NCBI GenBank assembly: GCA_013298415.1
Contig: JAAFHN010000124.1
Coordinates: forward strand, 1-7,256
Direction of reading: 5' to 3'
DNA length: 7,256 nucleotides
Origin: Comamonadaceae bacterium
Lineage (GTDB): Bacteria > Pseudomonadota > Gammaproteobacteria > Burkholderiales > Burkholderiaceae_C
Of the stretch, positions 1 through 6,182 are shown in pieces. The position numbers and the translations under genes are program-made. How positions within the stretch are numbered: the first letter of the stretch is position 1; each line of letters starts with the position of its first letter. Under the pieces are notes generated by a model, which ran no database searches, was not told where the DNA came from, and was given only the letters and a program-made list of their open reading frames with translations.

Positions 1-59
1 CTGGGTGGTTGTGTTAACCCTCAAGTATGCGACGTGGCCGCGGGCCCTGCCAGCAGTTT

Positions 60-2273
60 CTAGGAGCCCATCCGCGCATCGAAGAAGCGCGTGAGCATGG
101 CTTCGGAAATGCGTACTTTTTCTTGCGCTTCGGCTCGGGCAGCCACGTGGCGCTCCAGCTCGGTTTGCTGTTTGGCCAGGGTGGCTTCAAATTGTTTGCG
201 CAACGGGGAGCGCTCTTCCAACGGGCGGATGTTTTCTCGGGTTTGGTTTTGCTGGCCTTCCACATCGCGCACCCGCTGCTCGGCTTGCGAGAGTGCGTTG
301 CGGGCATCGCGCTCTGCGCTGCGCAGGGTCACGAGTTCAGCAAGCGTGGCTTTGGAGGTGACATCGCTCGCAGCGTCGCGCCAGCGGGCCGCTTGCTCGA
401 TGGTCAGGCGATTCAGCGCTTCACTGCTGCGGCGGGGCAGCAGCACTTGCAGGGCGTGGGGCGTGGTGGTTTGCGGCGCGGCACTCAGGCTCAAGCGCCA
501 GGCTTGGCCCGTGTCGCCATCCACTTTGGCACTCGGCGCGCGCAGCTCTGCATTGGGCGCTGGGCGATACAGCTCGATCAGCACATCGGCAGGCGTTGCG
601 CCCGTGTTGCGCACTCGGTAGCGGTGCTCGGTGACGAAGATTGACGTGACGGCCACGAGATCGCGCTCCACCACCACGCGCTGTTGCTCTTCGCGGTTGA
701 TCGGCGTATCGCGCAGCACGCTCAGGCCGGGGTGGATGGCATAGGCCAGCAAGCGCGACTGCCCGGCTGGGATGTTGCCAATCTGGGCATCGCCCAAAAA
801 CGATCCGGCCTGCTGCGAGGTGGCTTGGGTGTAGAGCGTGACCGCGCCGGGGCTCAAGCCCACTGCGGTGCTGTTGGTGATTTCATAAGCCGCCAGCGGG
901 CGCGTGGCATCCACCTGCGGCTGAAGCTGCGCGATCACCTTGGCAGGCACTTGGGTTTGCACGATGGGCACTGAAACGCTGCGGCCGTTGGTGACGGTGA
1001 TGGGCACACCGAAGCGGTAGACGGCATTCGTGTCTTGCTCGCTGGCGGCGGCTTGGAGGTTGCTGCTGGAGAGTGCGACGAGCGACTCGGCTTGCTGCGC
1101 CATGTCTGCACTTGCGCCGCGCACGGCTTGGGGCATGGCGAATGCTCGGGGAGCGGCAGGTGCAGGGGAAGGCGGTGGAGGCGGTGGCGGCGGAGCTGAC
1201 CGGGCCATCGGCGCTGCCATCGCTGGCGCTGGCATGAAACTCTCGCTGCGCGCCCCAGCAAACACGCCCGAATCCGCTCTGGGCAACACGCGCAGCGGCA
1301 AATCCACAGGCACGGTGGGCCGCTCGTTGAATACCGAGTCGTAGAGCGGTTGCTGGAACGTGACGGGGCGGCCTGAAGTGAGGGTAAGCTGCACGCCTGT
1401 CCAGTCTTGGCCACTTAGGTTTTCAACCACCGCCCAGGCTTGGAGCAGGGCTTGATTGGCATCTGCGCCCTGCACACCAGCGGGTGGCACAGCCAGCCGG
1501 TAGCTGGTTTTCCACATGGGCACGGGTGCCACATGGCCCACCCGCACGGTGCGGGTGCCCTGGCCCGTGACCGAGATGTCGAGCGTGCGGCCATCCTTGC
1601 CGCGATTGGCGGCCATGGCTTGCAACGCTGATTCAATTTGGCGGCGCAGAGCGGGATCGGCAAACTCCAGTTTGCGGGCGTCTTGGAGCACAAAGCTTTG
1701 CAGGCCAGAAGCGGTGGAAAGGCTCACGCGTTGGATGGGGGCCTTGCTCTCTGGCCCCTTGCTGGGCTGCGTGCTGCGCTCCACGGTTTCCACGCCGAGC
1801 ACGCGGCCGCTCAGCTTGGCACCCGGCAGCTCCACATTCACCACCGCGCCTTGAAGGGCGCGCAGCAAGTCTGCGGTGTTCACGAGCGCGCTGGGGTCAA
1901 ACGGCAGTGTTTTGAACACTTCTGCCAGCGGCTCCTTGCCCGCCAAACTCACGCCACCCAATGCGCCTGCGCTGTCATACACCACCAGGCTTTTGAGCAC
2001 ATCGTTCACATGATCGAGCTTGATGGGCAATTGCAGCGTGGCCGAGCCGCTGACCTGGGCCTCGTATTCAAAGTAGCCAATGCCCGCTTGGCTGAGCGTG
2101 ACCCGTTTGAGTTGCAGTGCGGGGCTTGGCGCTAGCGTGGCCAACTGCGTCGCGGTTTGCGCCAGGGCAGCAAGCGGCAGGCCCAATGCCAAGGCGAGCC
2201 CGAGGGGCAAGGTGCTCAGGCGAGCGTGCGAGCGAAGCAGCGTCGTGGCGGGCTGGCTTGTGTGAGTTGGCAT
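60..2273 (-). CDS. Exported DUF4139 domain protein (MuiA-like)
   Basis: This is a 737-residue protein of unknown function. Residues 1-38 look like a Sec signal peptide: a basic stretch (R14, R18), a Leu/Ala-rich core and an ALA cleavage site before Q39, so the mature protein is probably periplasmic. The N-terminal part (about 50-120) resembles the beta-rich N-terminal domain of mucoidy-inhibitor A-type proteins. DUF4139 seems to start near residue 245, with the family-like 'PMWKTSYRL' (W254) and 'SGQDWTGVQLTLTSGRP' (about 290-305), and runs to about 640. It is interrupted by a low-complexity insert with eight consecutive prolines (361-368). Residues about 655-725 are rich in Glu, Arg and Gln and predict a coiled coil. 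The start is supported by a strong Shine-Dalgarno eight bases upstream. It lies 61 bases after the solute-binding protein gene, so the two may be co-transcribed. At 737 residues it is longer than classic MuiA proteins as I recall them (roughly 500-600). The family call is fairly firm; the function is not known. Confidence 0.85.
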   Translation of the reverse strand: MPTHTSQPATTLLRSHARLSTLPLGLALALGLPLAALAQTATQLATLAPSPALQLKRVTLSQAGIGYFEYEAQVSGSATLQLPIKLDHVNDVLKSLVVYDSAGALGGVSLAGKEPLAEVFKTLPFDPSALVNTADLLRALQGAVVNVELPGAKLSGRVLGVETVERSTQPSKGPESKAPIQRVSLSTASGLQSFVLQDARKLEFADPALRRQIESALQAMAANRGKDGRTLDISVTGQGTRTVRVGHVAPVPMWKTSYRLAVPPAGVQGADANQALLQAWAVVENLSGQDWTGVQLTLTSGRPVTFQQPLYDSVFNERPTVPVDLPLRVLPRADSGVFAGARSESFMPAPAMAAPMARSAPPPPPPPPSPAPAAPRAFAMPQAVRGASADMAQQAESLVALSSSNLQAAASEQDTNAVYRFGVPITVTNGRSVSVPIVQTQVPAKVIAQLQPQVDATRPLAAYEITNSTAVGLSPGAVTLYTQATSQQAGSFLGDAQIGNIPAGQSRLLAYAIHPGLSVLRDTPINREEQQRVVVERDLVAVTSIFVTEHRYRVRNTGATPADVLIELYRPAPNAELRAPSAKVDGDTGQAWRLSLSAAPQTTTPHALQVLLPRRSSEALNRLTIEQAARWRDAASDVTSKATLAELVTLRSAERDARNALSQAEQRVRDVEGQQNQTRENIRPLEERSPLRKQFEATLAKQQTELERHVAARAEAQEKVRISEAMLTRFFDARMGS

Positions 2274-2281
2274 GCGAAGAA

Positions 2282-2287
2282 TCTCCT
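2282..2287 (-). promoter_or_regulatory. Ribosome-binding site of the DUF4139 gene
   Basis: The coding strand reads AGGAGA, preceded by G, eight bases before the ATG at 2273. It is a near-consensus Shine-Dalgarno and fixes the start codon choice. It means the gene can start translation on its own even if it is co-transcribed with the preceding gene. Confidence 0.7.
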
Positions 2288-2319
2288 CGCAGCATCATCC
2301 CAGATTTGCCTCGTGCGGG

Positions 2320-2337
2320 TGAGCGCTTTGGCGCTCA
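2320..2337 (-). terminator. Small hairpin overlapping a stop codon
   Basis: Arms TGAGCGC and GCGCTCA (7 bp, perfect) enclose a four-base loop. On the coding strand the 5' arm begins with the TGA stop of the solute-binding protein gene. There is no U-tract after it, so it is not a canonical intrinsic terminator. It may be an attenuating or mRNA-stabilising hairpin between the two genes, or chance in GC-rich DNA. Confidence 0.3.
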
Positions 2338-3519
2338 GCGCCGCACTTTGCCTTCAGCCGTGAGCATGGTCAGCTCCACGAATTGGGAGCCCACGTGTTT
2401 GTTGGTGCTGAAATTGAGCAGCAGGCCGCCCAAATCGAAATTGCGCATGCCCTCAATCGCATCGATGAAGGATTCGCGCGACGCAGCGCGGCTGCGCTTC
2501 GCGGCCTCCGCGAAAACTCTTGCTGCCACATAGCCCTCGATGCCGCTGTAGTTGGGCACGAGATCGGGCTTGTTGGCAGCTTTCAATGCGGCCAGATATT
2601 CCCCCGAAATCACTTTGTGCGGCGCATAGGGAAAGGGCATCACTTGGCTCACGACCACGCCAACTGCGTCTTTCCCAAGCTCGTTGGCCAAGGCCGTGGT
2701 TCCTACGAAAGACACGTTGTAGAAAGTGCCGCCGAAGCCCGCTTTGCGGGCCTCGCGCACGAAGGCGGCGCAGCTTCTGTATGCGCTGATCTGCACGATG
2801 GCCTCCGGCGACTCGGCCATGATGGCCTTCACAGCGGCGGCCACATCGACGGAGTTGCGCTCTACGGTGCCTGTTGCAATCGGTTTGGCGTTGGCTGCGG
2901 CAAGAGCGCGGGTGACGCCTTCGAGCCCGGTTTTGCCGTAGGCATCGTTTTGATGAAACACAGCGATGCGCTTGGAGCCGAGTGCCAGCGCTTGCCGCAC
3001 GATCACGCCGGTTTCATCGAAATACGAGGCGCGCACGTGGATGGCGTAGCGGTTGAAGGGCTCGCGCAGGGCTTGCGCACCGGTAAACGGCGCGAAAAAC
3101 GGACACTTGGCTTCGGTTGCCAAGGGCAGCGCAGCAAGGCTTGTGGGCGTGCCGATGTAGCCAAAGAGCGCAAACACGTTGGCGTTCAAAAAAGTTTTGG
3201 TATTGGCTGCGGTTTTTTCGGGCTCGTAGCCATCATCAAGCGTGCGAAGCTCCACGTTGCGGCCCGCGATGCCGCCTGCGGCATTGATCGCATCAAACGC
3301 GAGCTGTGCACCGTTGTTGAATTGGATGCCCAATTGCGCAGCAGCGCCTGTGAAGGGGGCCGACTGTCCAAGCACGATGGGGCCGGTCTGCGCGCGGCTC
3401 GTGATGGCCGTGGGCAGCACGAGTGCGGCAGCGCTGGCTTGCAGCAAGCGGCGGCGTTGGAGCGGCTGGCCGCAGGGTTGTGACAGGACTGAGGTGGGCT
3501 GGGCTGCGTGTGTATTCAT
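2335..3519 (-). CDS. ABC transporter substrate-binding protein, LivJ/LivK type
   Basis: This 394-residue exported receptor belongs to the periplasmic binding protein family used by branched-chain amino acid (HAAT) type ABC importers (Peripla_BP_6). The leader has a twin-arginine-like motif, QRRRLLQ at residues 21-27, then an Ala/Leu core and a likely cleavage after SRA (residue 43), so Tat export is plausible. The mature part starts with the typical first lobe 'IVLGQSAPFTGAAAQLG', followed by 'GAQLAFDAINAAGGIAGR' and 'LDDGYEPEKTAANTKTFL'. Further on is 'FGYIGTPTSLAALPLATEAK', then a second lobe with 'KRIAVFHQNDAYGKTGLEG'. Length and order are normal for the family. No permease or ATPase gene is nearby, so it is either an orphan receptor that uses a transporter elsewhere or a member of the large Burkholderiales expansion of such proteins. 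The ligand cannot be read from sequence; amino acids, aromatic acids and other small carboxylates are all known in the family. Confidence 0.92.
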   Translation of the reverse strand: MNTHAAQPTSVLSQPCGQPLQRRRLLQASAAALVLPTAITSRAQTGPIVLGQSAPFTGAAAQLGIQFNNGAQLAFDAINAAGGIAGRNVELRTLDDGYEPEKTAANTKTFLNANVFALFGYIGTPTSLAALPLATEAKCPFFAPFTGAQALREPFNRYAIHVRASYFDETGVIVRQALALGSKRIAVFHQNDAYGKTGLEGVTRALAAANAKPIATGTVERNSVDVAAAVKAIMAESPEAIVQISAYRSCAAFVREARKAGFGGTFYNVSFVGTTALANELGKDAVGVVVSQVMPFPYAPHKVISGEYLAALKAANKPDLVPNYSGIEGYVAARVFAEAAKRSRAASRESFIDAIEGMRNFDLGGLLLNFSTNKHVGSQFVELTMLTAEGKVRR

Positions 3520-3522
3520 GAC

Positions 3523-3543
3523 GAATCCTTCCTATCAGGATTC
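3523..3543 (-). promoter_or_regulatory. Hairpin covering the ribosome-binding site
   Basis: In the mRNA sense, GAATCCT, a seven-base loop GATAGGA and AGGATTC form a perfect 7-bp stem just before the solute-binding protein start at 3519. Two Shine-Dalgarno copies are present: AGGA in the loop (10 bases from the ATG) and AGGA at the start of the 3' arm (6 bases from the ATG). Folding would hide the better-spaced copy. The geometry suggests translational control; no ligand or trans-acting factor is evident. Confidence 0.45.
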
Positions 3544-3611
3544 TCACGGAAACCGCTGCCGAGATACTTTCAGTTACATGCCTTTGTAGGGACTTTTGTG
3601 AGCTTGTTTTT

Positions 3612-3659
3612 GTTGAATTTTTGGTCAAAAAAACTGGCTTTGGGTCTTTTGTATTCAAC
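3612..3659. repeat. Spaced 7-bp inverted repeat in AT-rich leader
   Basis: GTTGAAT (3612-3618) and ATTCAAC (3653-3659) are perfect inverted copies 34 bases apart, in the 184-base gap between the metallopeptidase and solute-binding protein genes. The gap is clearly richer in A and T than the flanking genes, including runs of seven A and of five T. It probably holds the promoter of the solute-binding protein gene, but I could not place convincing -35 and -10 boxes. The repeat could be an operator or the base of a weak stem. Confidence 0.3.
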
Positions 3660-3703
3660 CAATCACATATCGAGGAAGCAAGCGGTCGACTGCGGTTTCT
3701 GGG

Positions 3704-4648
3704 TCAAGCCCACCTCGGTGACGCATCGGCCTTCAGTTCTTTGCGCCGCGCGGCGTAGTCAGGCATCACGGAGCCCACCACGCTCCAAAACTGTGGGCTG
3801 TGGTTCATCTCGCGCAGGTGGCTCAGCTCGTGGGCCACCACGTAATCGATGCTGCGCATGGGCAAATGGATGAGCCGCCAATTCAGCCGAATCGCACCAT
3901 CGGCGCTCGCACTGCCCCAGCGGGTATCGGCACTTGATAAGCGCATGCGGGTGTAGCGCACGCCGATTTGCGGCGCAAAGAAAGCCAGCCGCTCGGTGAA
4001 GACGCGGGTAGCTTGTCGCATGAGCCAGGCTTGGGCGGCATCGCGGATTTGTTGCTCGCTGGCGGTTTTGGGCAGGCCGAGGTGCAGTTGAACCGGTTCG
4101 ATTCCGGTCTCGGGCACCACCAATTGAGGCTGCGCTTTGTTGGCTTTATTCCAGGCGTGTTCTGCATCCAGCACCAAGCGAATAGGCTTACCCAGGTACG
4201 GCAGCTCAGCCCCATGCGCCCAGGTGATGCGCTGCGCTTCTCGTTTGGCGGATTTCTCGCGCACTTCCGCGAGCTTTTTCAGCACCCAATCGGCTTTTTC
4301 AAGCAGCACGGATTCGATTTCGCGCACGCCGGTGTGGCGCGGCGCGCTCACCGAGAGCCCGTCTGCCGTGATTTGCAGGCCGATGGTGCGGCGCTTGCCG
4401 CGCTTCAAGAGGTAGCTCAGGTCTTGCCCACCGAGCACGATGCGGCGATTGGCCAGCGGGTGCGCGAAGCTCGTGGGGGTGAGGGCTTCGGTGATGGAAA
4501 GCGGGGGCGGGGGGTCGCTGGGCAGAGCCCGGGGATCGGGGGTCGAGGGCTGGGGACTGCTGTGCTTCAGCGGTGCCGCAGCAAGCGGCTCCTCAAACAG
4601 CGAAAGCTGCTTGGCAAAAGTGTCTTTGAGCCAGGCGCGGAGGTGCAT
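3704..4648 (-). CDS. YgjP/WLM-type zinc metallopeptidase (M48-like)
   Basis: This 314-residue protein belongs to the DUF45/YgjP-like family, often labelled 'M48 family metallopeptidase'. Near the C-terminus it has the zinc site HELSH (residues 273-277, counted from the ATG), followed by the third-ligand region NHSPQFW (H283), then 'PDYAARRKELK'. Upstream is the family block 'TRWGSASADGAIRLNWRL'; many members have RWGSC, so the Cys is Ala here. The core domain spans about residue 65 to the end. The first 65 residues are an extra Pro/Ser-rich, low-complexity segment encoded by very C-rich DNA. I chose the ATG at 4648; a TTG at 4657 would add three residues and overlap the plsC stop by 4 bases. 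Neither has a clear Shine-Dalgarno, so translational coupling to plsC is likely. No signal peptide is seen, so it is probably cytoplasmic. The physiological substrate of this family is poorly known. Confidence 0.88.
   Translation of the reverse strand: MHLRAWLKDTFAKQLSLFEEPLAAAPLKHSSPQPSTPDPRALPSDPPPPLSITEALTPTSFAHPLANRRIVLGGQDLSYLLKRGKRRTIGLQITADGLSVSAPRHTGVREIESVLLEKADWVLKKLAEVREKSAKREAQRITWAHGAELPYLGKPIRLVLDAEHAWNKANKAQPQLVVPETGIEPVQLHLGLPKTASEQQIRDAAQAWLMRQATRVFTERLAFFAPQIGVRYTRMRLSSADTRWGSASADGAIRLNWRLIHLPMRSIDYVVAHELSHLREMNHSPQFWSVVGSVMPDYAARRKELKADASPRWA
4503..4555 (+). other. G-rich tract with G-quadruplex pattern
   Basis: The plus strand has seven runs of three or more G. The last four (4531-4534, 4538-4542, 4547-4549, 4552-4555) are separated by loops of 3, 4 and 2 bases, which fits the G3+N1-7 quadruplex pattern. 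It lies on the template strand of the metallopeptidase gene and encodes its Pro-rich N-terminal linker, so codon constraint is a sufficient simpler explanation. Confidence 0.4.
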
Positions 4649-4653
4649 GGGCT

Positions 4654-5403
4654 TCAAGCAGGCAGCGCTTTTCGGGCAAAGGCTTCGGGGTCAAGCCGCT
4701 GAGTTTCCGCTTCGATCCAGGCTTGCACTTCGCGCATCAGCTCATCGGGCTCGCGGCCTATTGCCGGGATGGGTTTGCCGATGGAAATCGTCACCATGCC
4801 CGGCTTTTTGACGAAGGCTTTGCGCGGCCAGCACAGCGCGCTGTTCACGGCAATCGGGATCACCGGCGTTTTTGTGGCAACTGCCAGGCGCGTGCCGCCG
4901 GTTTTGTAGTTGCCAGCTTGGCCGCGCGGGATGCGCGTGCCTTCGGGAAACATGATCACCCAGACGCCTTTGTCCAAGAGCCTTTGGCCTTGCTGCACCA
5001 CTTTGGCGAATGCTTCACTGCCGCGTTTGCGATCGATGTGGATCATGTCGCAGCGGCCAATGCCCCAGCCGAAAAAGGGCACGTAAAGTAGCTCTTTTTT
5101 GAACACGTAGGCCAAATCGCGCGGCATGAGAAGCGGCATCAAAAAGGTCTCGAGCGTGCTTTGGTGCTTCACCAACAAGATCGCTGGGCCATCGGGCAGG
5201 TTTTCCATGCCCTCGACTTGCCAATGCACGCCGCAGATGCTGCGCAGGCCATACATGGCGCGCGCCAAGAAAAACTTGGCATACGAAAACATCTGATGCC
5301 CGTTCACAAACGGGGCAGCCGCCAGCATCCAAAACGCCGTGGGAATCACCCAAATGAGGCACCAAGCGGCGTGGAGCCAGGATCGAAATGCGTTGAGAGC
5401 CAT
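4654..5403 (-). CDS. plsC: 1-acyl-sn-glycerol-3-phosphate acyltransferase
   Basis: This 249-residue membrane enzyme transfers an acyl chain to lysophosphatidic acid to make phosphatidic acid, the second acylation in phospholipid synthesis at the inner membrane. One N-terminal hydrophobic segment is visible at about residues 12-33. The four PlsC blocks appear in order: KHQSTLE (H80 and E85), 'GRCDMIHIDR' (116-125), FPEGTR (152-157) and VIPIAVNS (181-188). Block I is H-x4-E rather than the classic H-x4-D. I recall this as normal for a betaproteobacterial PlsC subgroup, and the spacing keeps the His/acid pair intact. Length is typical. The gene follows gmhB after 188 bases and its stop touches the metallopeptidase start, so those two are probably one transcript. 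The region before the ATG is A/T-rich (an AAAAGCTTTT palindrome at 5409-5418) and has no good Shine-Dalgarno. Substrate range (PlsC versus another lysophospholipid acyltransferase) is inferred from motifs only. Confidence 0.93.
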   Translation of the reverse strand: MALNAFRSWLHAAWCLIWVIPTAFWMLAAAPFVNGHQMFSYAKFFLARAMYGLRSICGVHWQVEGMENLPDGPAILLVKHQSTLETFLMPLLMPRDLAYVFKKELLYVPFFGWGIGRCDMIHIDRKRGSEAFAKVVQQGQRLLDKGVWVIMFPEGTRIPRGQAGNYKTGGTRLAVATKTPVIPIAVNSALCWPRKAFVKKPGMVTISIGKPIPAIGREPDELMREVQAWIEAETQRLDPEAFARKALPA

Positions 5404-5452
5404 TTTTGAAAAGCTTTTTTGCCTGATTGGGGCTGTGCCTCAGATCCGCCAA

Positions 5453-5520
5453 ACCGTCCGTGCGGGCTGAGCCTGTCGAAGCCCCCGGCGATGCCCTTCG
5501 ACAGGCTCAGGGCGAACGGT
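5453..5520. repeat. REP-like intergenic palindrome
   Basis: CTGAGCCTGTCGAAG (5467-5481) and CTTCGACAGGCTCAG (5496-5510) are perfect 15-base inverted copies around a 14-base loop. Outer arms ACCGT (5453-5457) and ACGGT (5516-5520) also pair. The core resembles the dispersed 'TTCGACAGGCTCAG' palindromes I recall as very common between genes in many proteobacteria. It lies between gmhB and plsC and would form a strong stem in the transcript. There it could limit read-through or protect the gmhB mRNA 3' end. It lacks a U-tract in the minus direction. Confidence 0.75.
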
Positions 5521-5566
5521 ACTGTGCTCAGGAATGGCGCTCATCAGATGTTTTTCCAGTCTTGTC

Positions 5567-5595
5567 CAGATATTTGCATCATGTGATGCTATCAA
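5567..5595 (-). promoter_or_regulatory. Weak sigma70-like promoter candidate before plsC
   Basis: On the minus strand TTGATA (5590-5595) is followed after 17 bases by TATCTG (5567-5572). The -35 matches five of six consensus bases, the -10 only three. It overlaps the gmhB stop codon and would give a leader of about 160 bases containing the palindrome. The spacer also holds an inverted repeat, GCATC/GATGC (5576-5580 and 5585-5589). Support is weak. Confidence 0.2.
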
Positions 5596-6161
5596 TTTTG
5601 AGAAGCACCGTCCAGCAAGTGTGCGGCAAATGCGGCCAGATCTGCGTGGATCAGCGTGCCTTCTGGCAAATTGCTCGGCACGCCGATGGCGCCTTCGTGC
5701 GAGCCCGCTTCGGCGGATTTGCCAGTGCGCACCAAGTGCGTTTGGCAGCCTGCGGCCACGGCGGCTTGCATGTCGCGCAAGGTGTCGCCCACGGCATGCA
5801 CCTCTCGCAAATCCACGCTGAAGCGCTCGCCAATCTGGCGAAAGAGGCCAGGCAGCGGCTTTCTGCAGTCGCAGGCATCTTGCGGCGTGTGTGGGCAGAA
5901 AAACACCGCATCCACCCTGCCACCCGCTTCGGCCAGCAGTTGGTTCATCTTGGCATGCATCGCGTTCAACTCAGCCACGCCGTAGAGCCCGCGCCCAATG
6001 CCCGACTGGTTGGTGGCCACCACCACGCGCCAGCCCGCTTGATTGAGCCGCGCAATCGCTTCCAGCGCACCAGGCAGCGGCACCCATTCTTCGGGCGACT
6101 TCACATAGTCATCCCGATCCTGGTTGATCGTGCCATCGCGGTCGCAAATGATGAGTTTCAT
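5592..6161 (-). CDS. gmhB: D-glycero-beta-D-manno-heptose 1,7-bisphosphate 7-phosphatase
   Basis: This 189-residue HAD-superfamily phosphatase removes the 7-phosphate from heptose 1,7-bisphosphate, giving heptose 1-phosphate. That is a step in making ADP-heptose for the lipopolysaccharide inner core, in the cytoplasm. HAD motif I is DRDGT (nucleophile D7, acid/base D9), motif II TNQSG (50-54), motif III around K101 in CRKP, and motif IV GDTLRD (125-130). The structural zinc site of GmhB is present: C89, H91, C97 and C99 in 'CPHTPQDACDC'. The length matches the family, and the 'DRDDYVKSPEEW' stretch after motif I is typical of the beta-anomer type enzyme as I recall it. The gene starts 21 bases after the restored end of the small upstream gene and has no obvious Shine-Dalgarno, so it is probably translated from a shared glyS transcript. 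A histidinol-phosphate phosphatase role is less likely given the context and the lack of his genes. Confidence 0.94.
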   Translation of the reverse strand: MKLIICDRDGTINQDRDDYVKSPEEWVPLPGALEAIARLNQAGWRVVVATNQSGIGRGLYGVAELNAMHAKMNQLLAEAGGRVDAVFFCPHTPQDACDCRKPLPGLFRQIGERFSVDLREVHAVGDTLRDMQAAVAAGCQTHLVRTGKSAEAGSHEGAIGVPSNLPEGTLIHADLAAFAAHLLDGASQN

Positions 6162-6182
6162 GGGGTTGATTCTGCATCCCGC

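Noticed and set aside
1..59. Possible terminator after the DUF4139 gene
   Set aside because: Only 4-bp stems (for example GGTT/AACC at 7-19 and GGCC/GGCC at 36-46) are present, with no T-tract; too weak to call, and the edge cuts off the context.
27..644. 205-codon open frame on the plus strand
   Set aside because: It is antisense to the coiled-coil end of the DUF4139 protein; composition and lack of motif mark it as a shadow.
1170..1193. Repeated GGN triplets as a microsatellite
   Set aside because: They are eight proline codons using three different codons, not a uniform repeat, so it is treated as part of the protein's low-complexity linker.
2383..3483. 366-codon open frame on the plus strand
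   Set aside because: It lies entirely antisense to the solute-binding protein gene, which has clear family motifs, a signal peptide and a ribosome-binding site.
3968..4702. 244-codon open frame on the plus strand
   Set aside because: It is antisense to the metallopeptidase gene with its HELSH site; no domain is visible in the antisense product.
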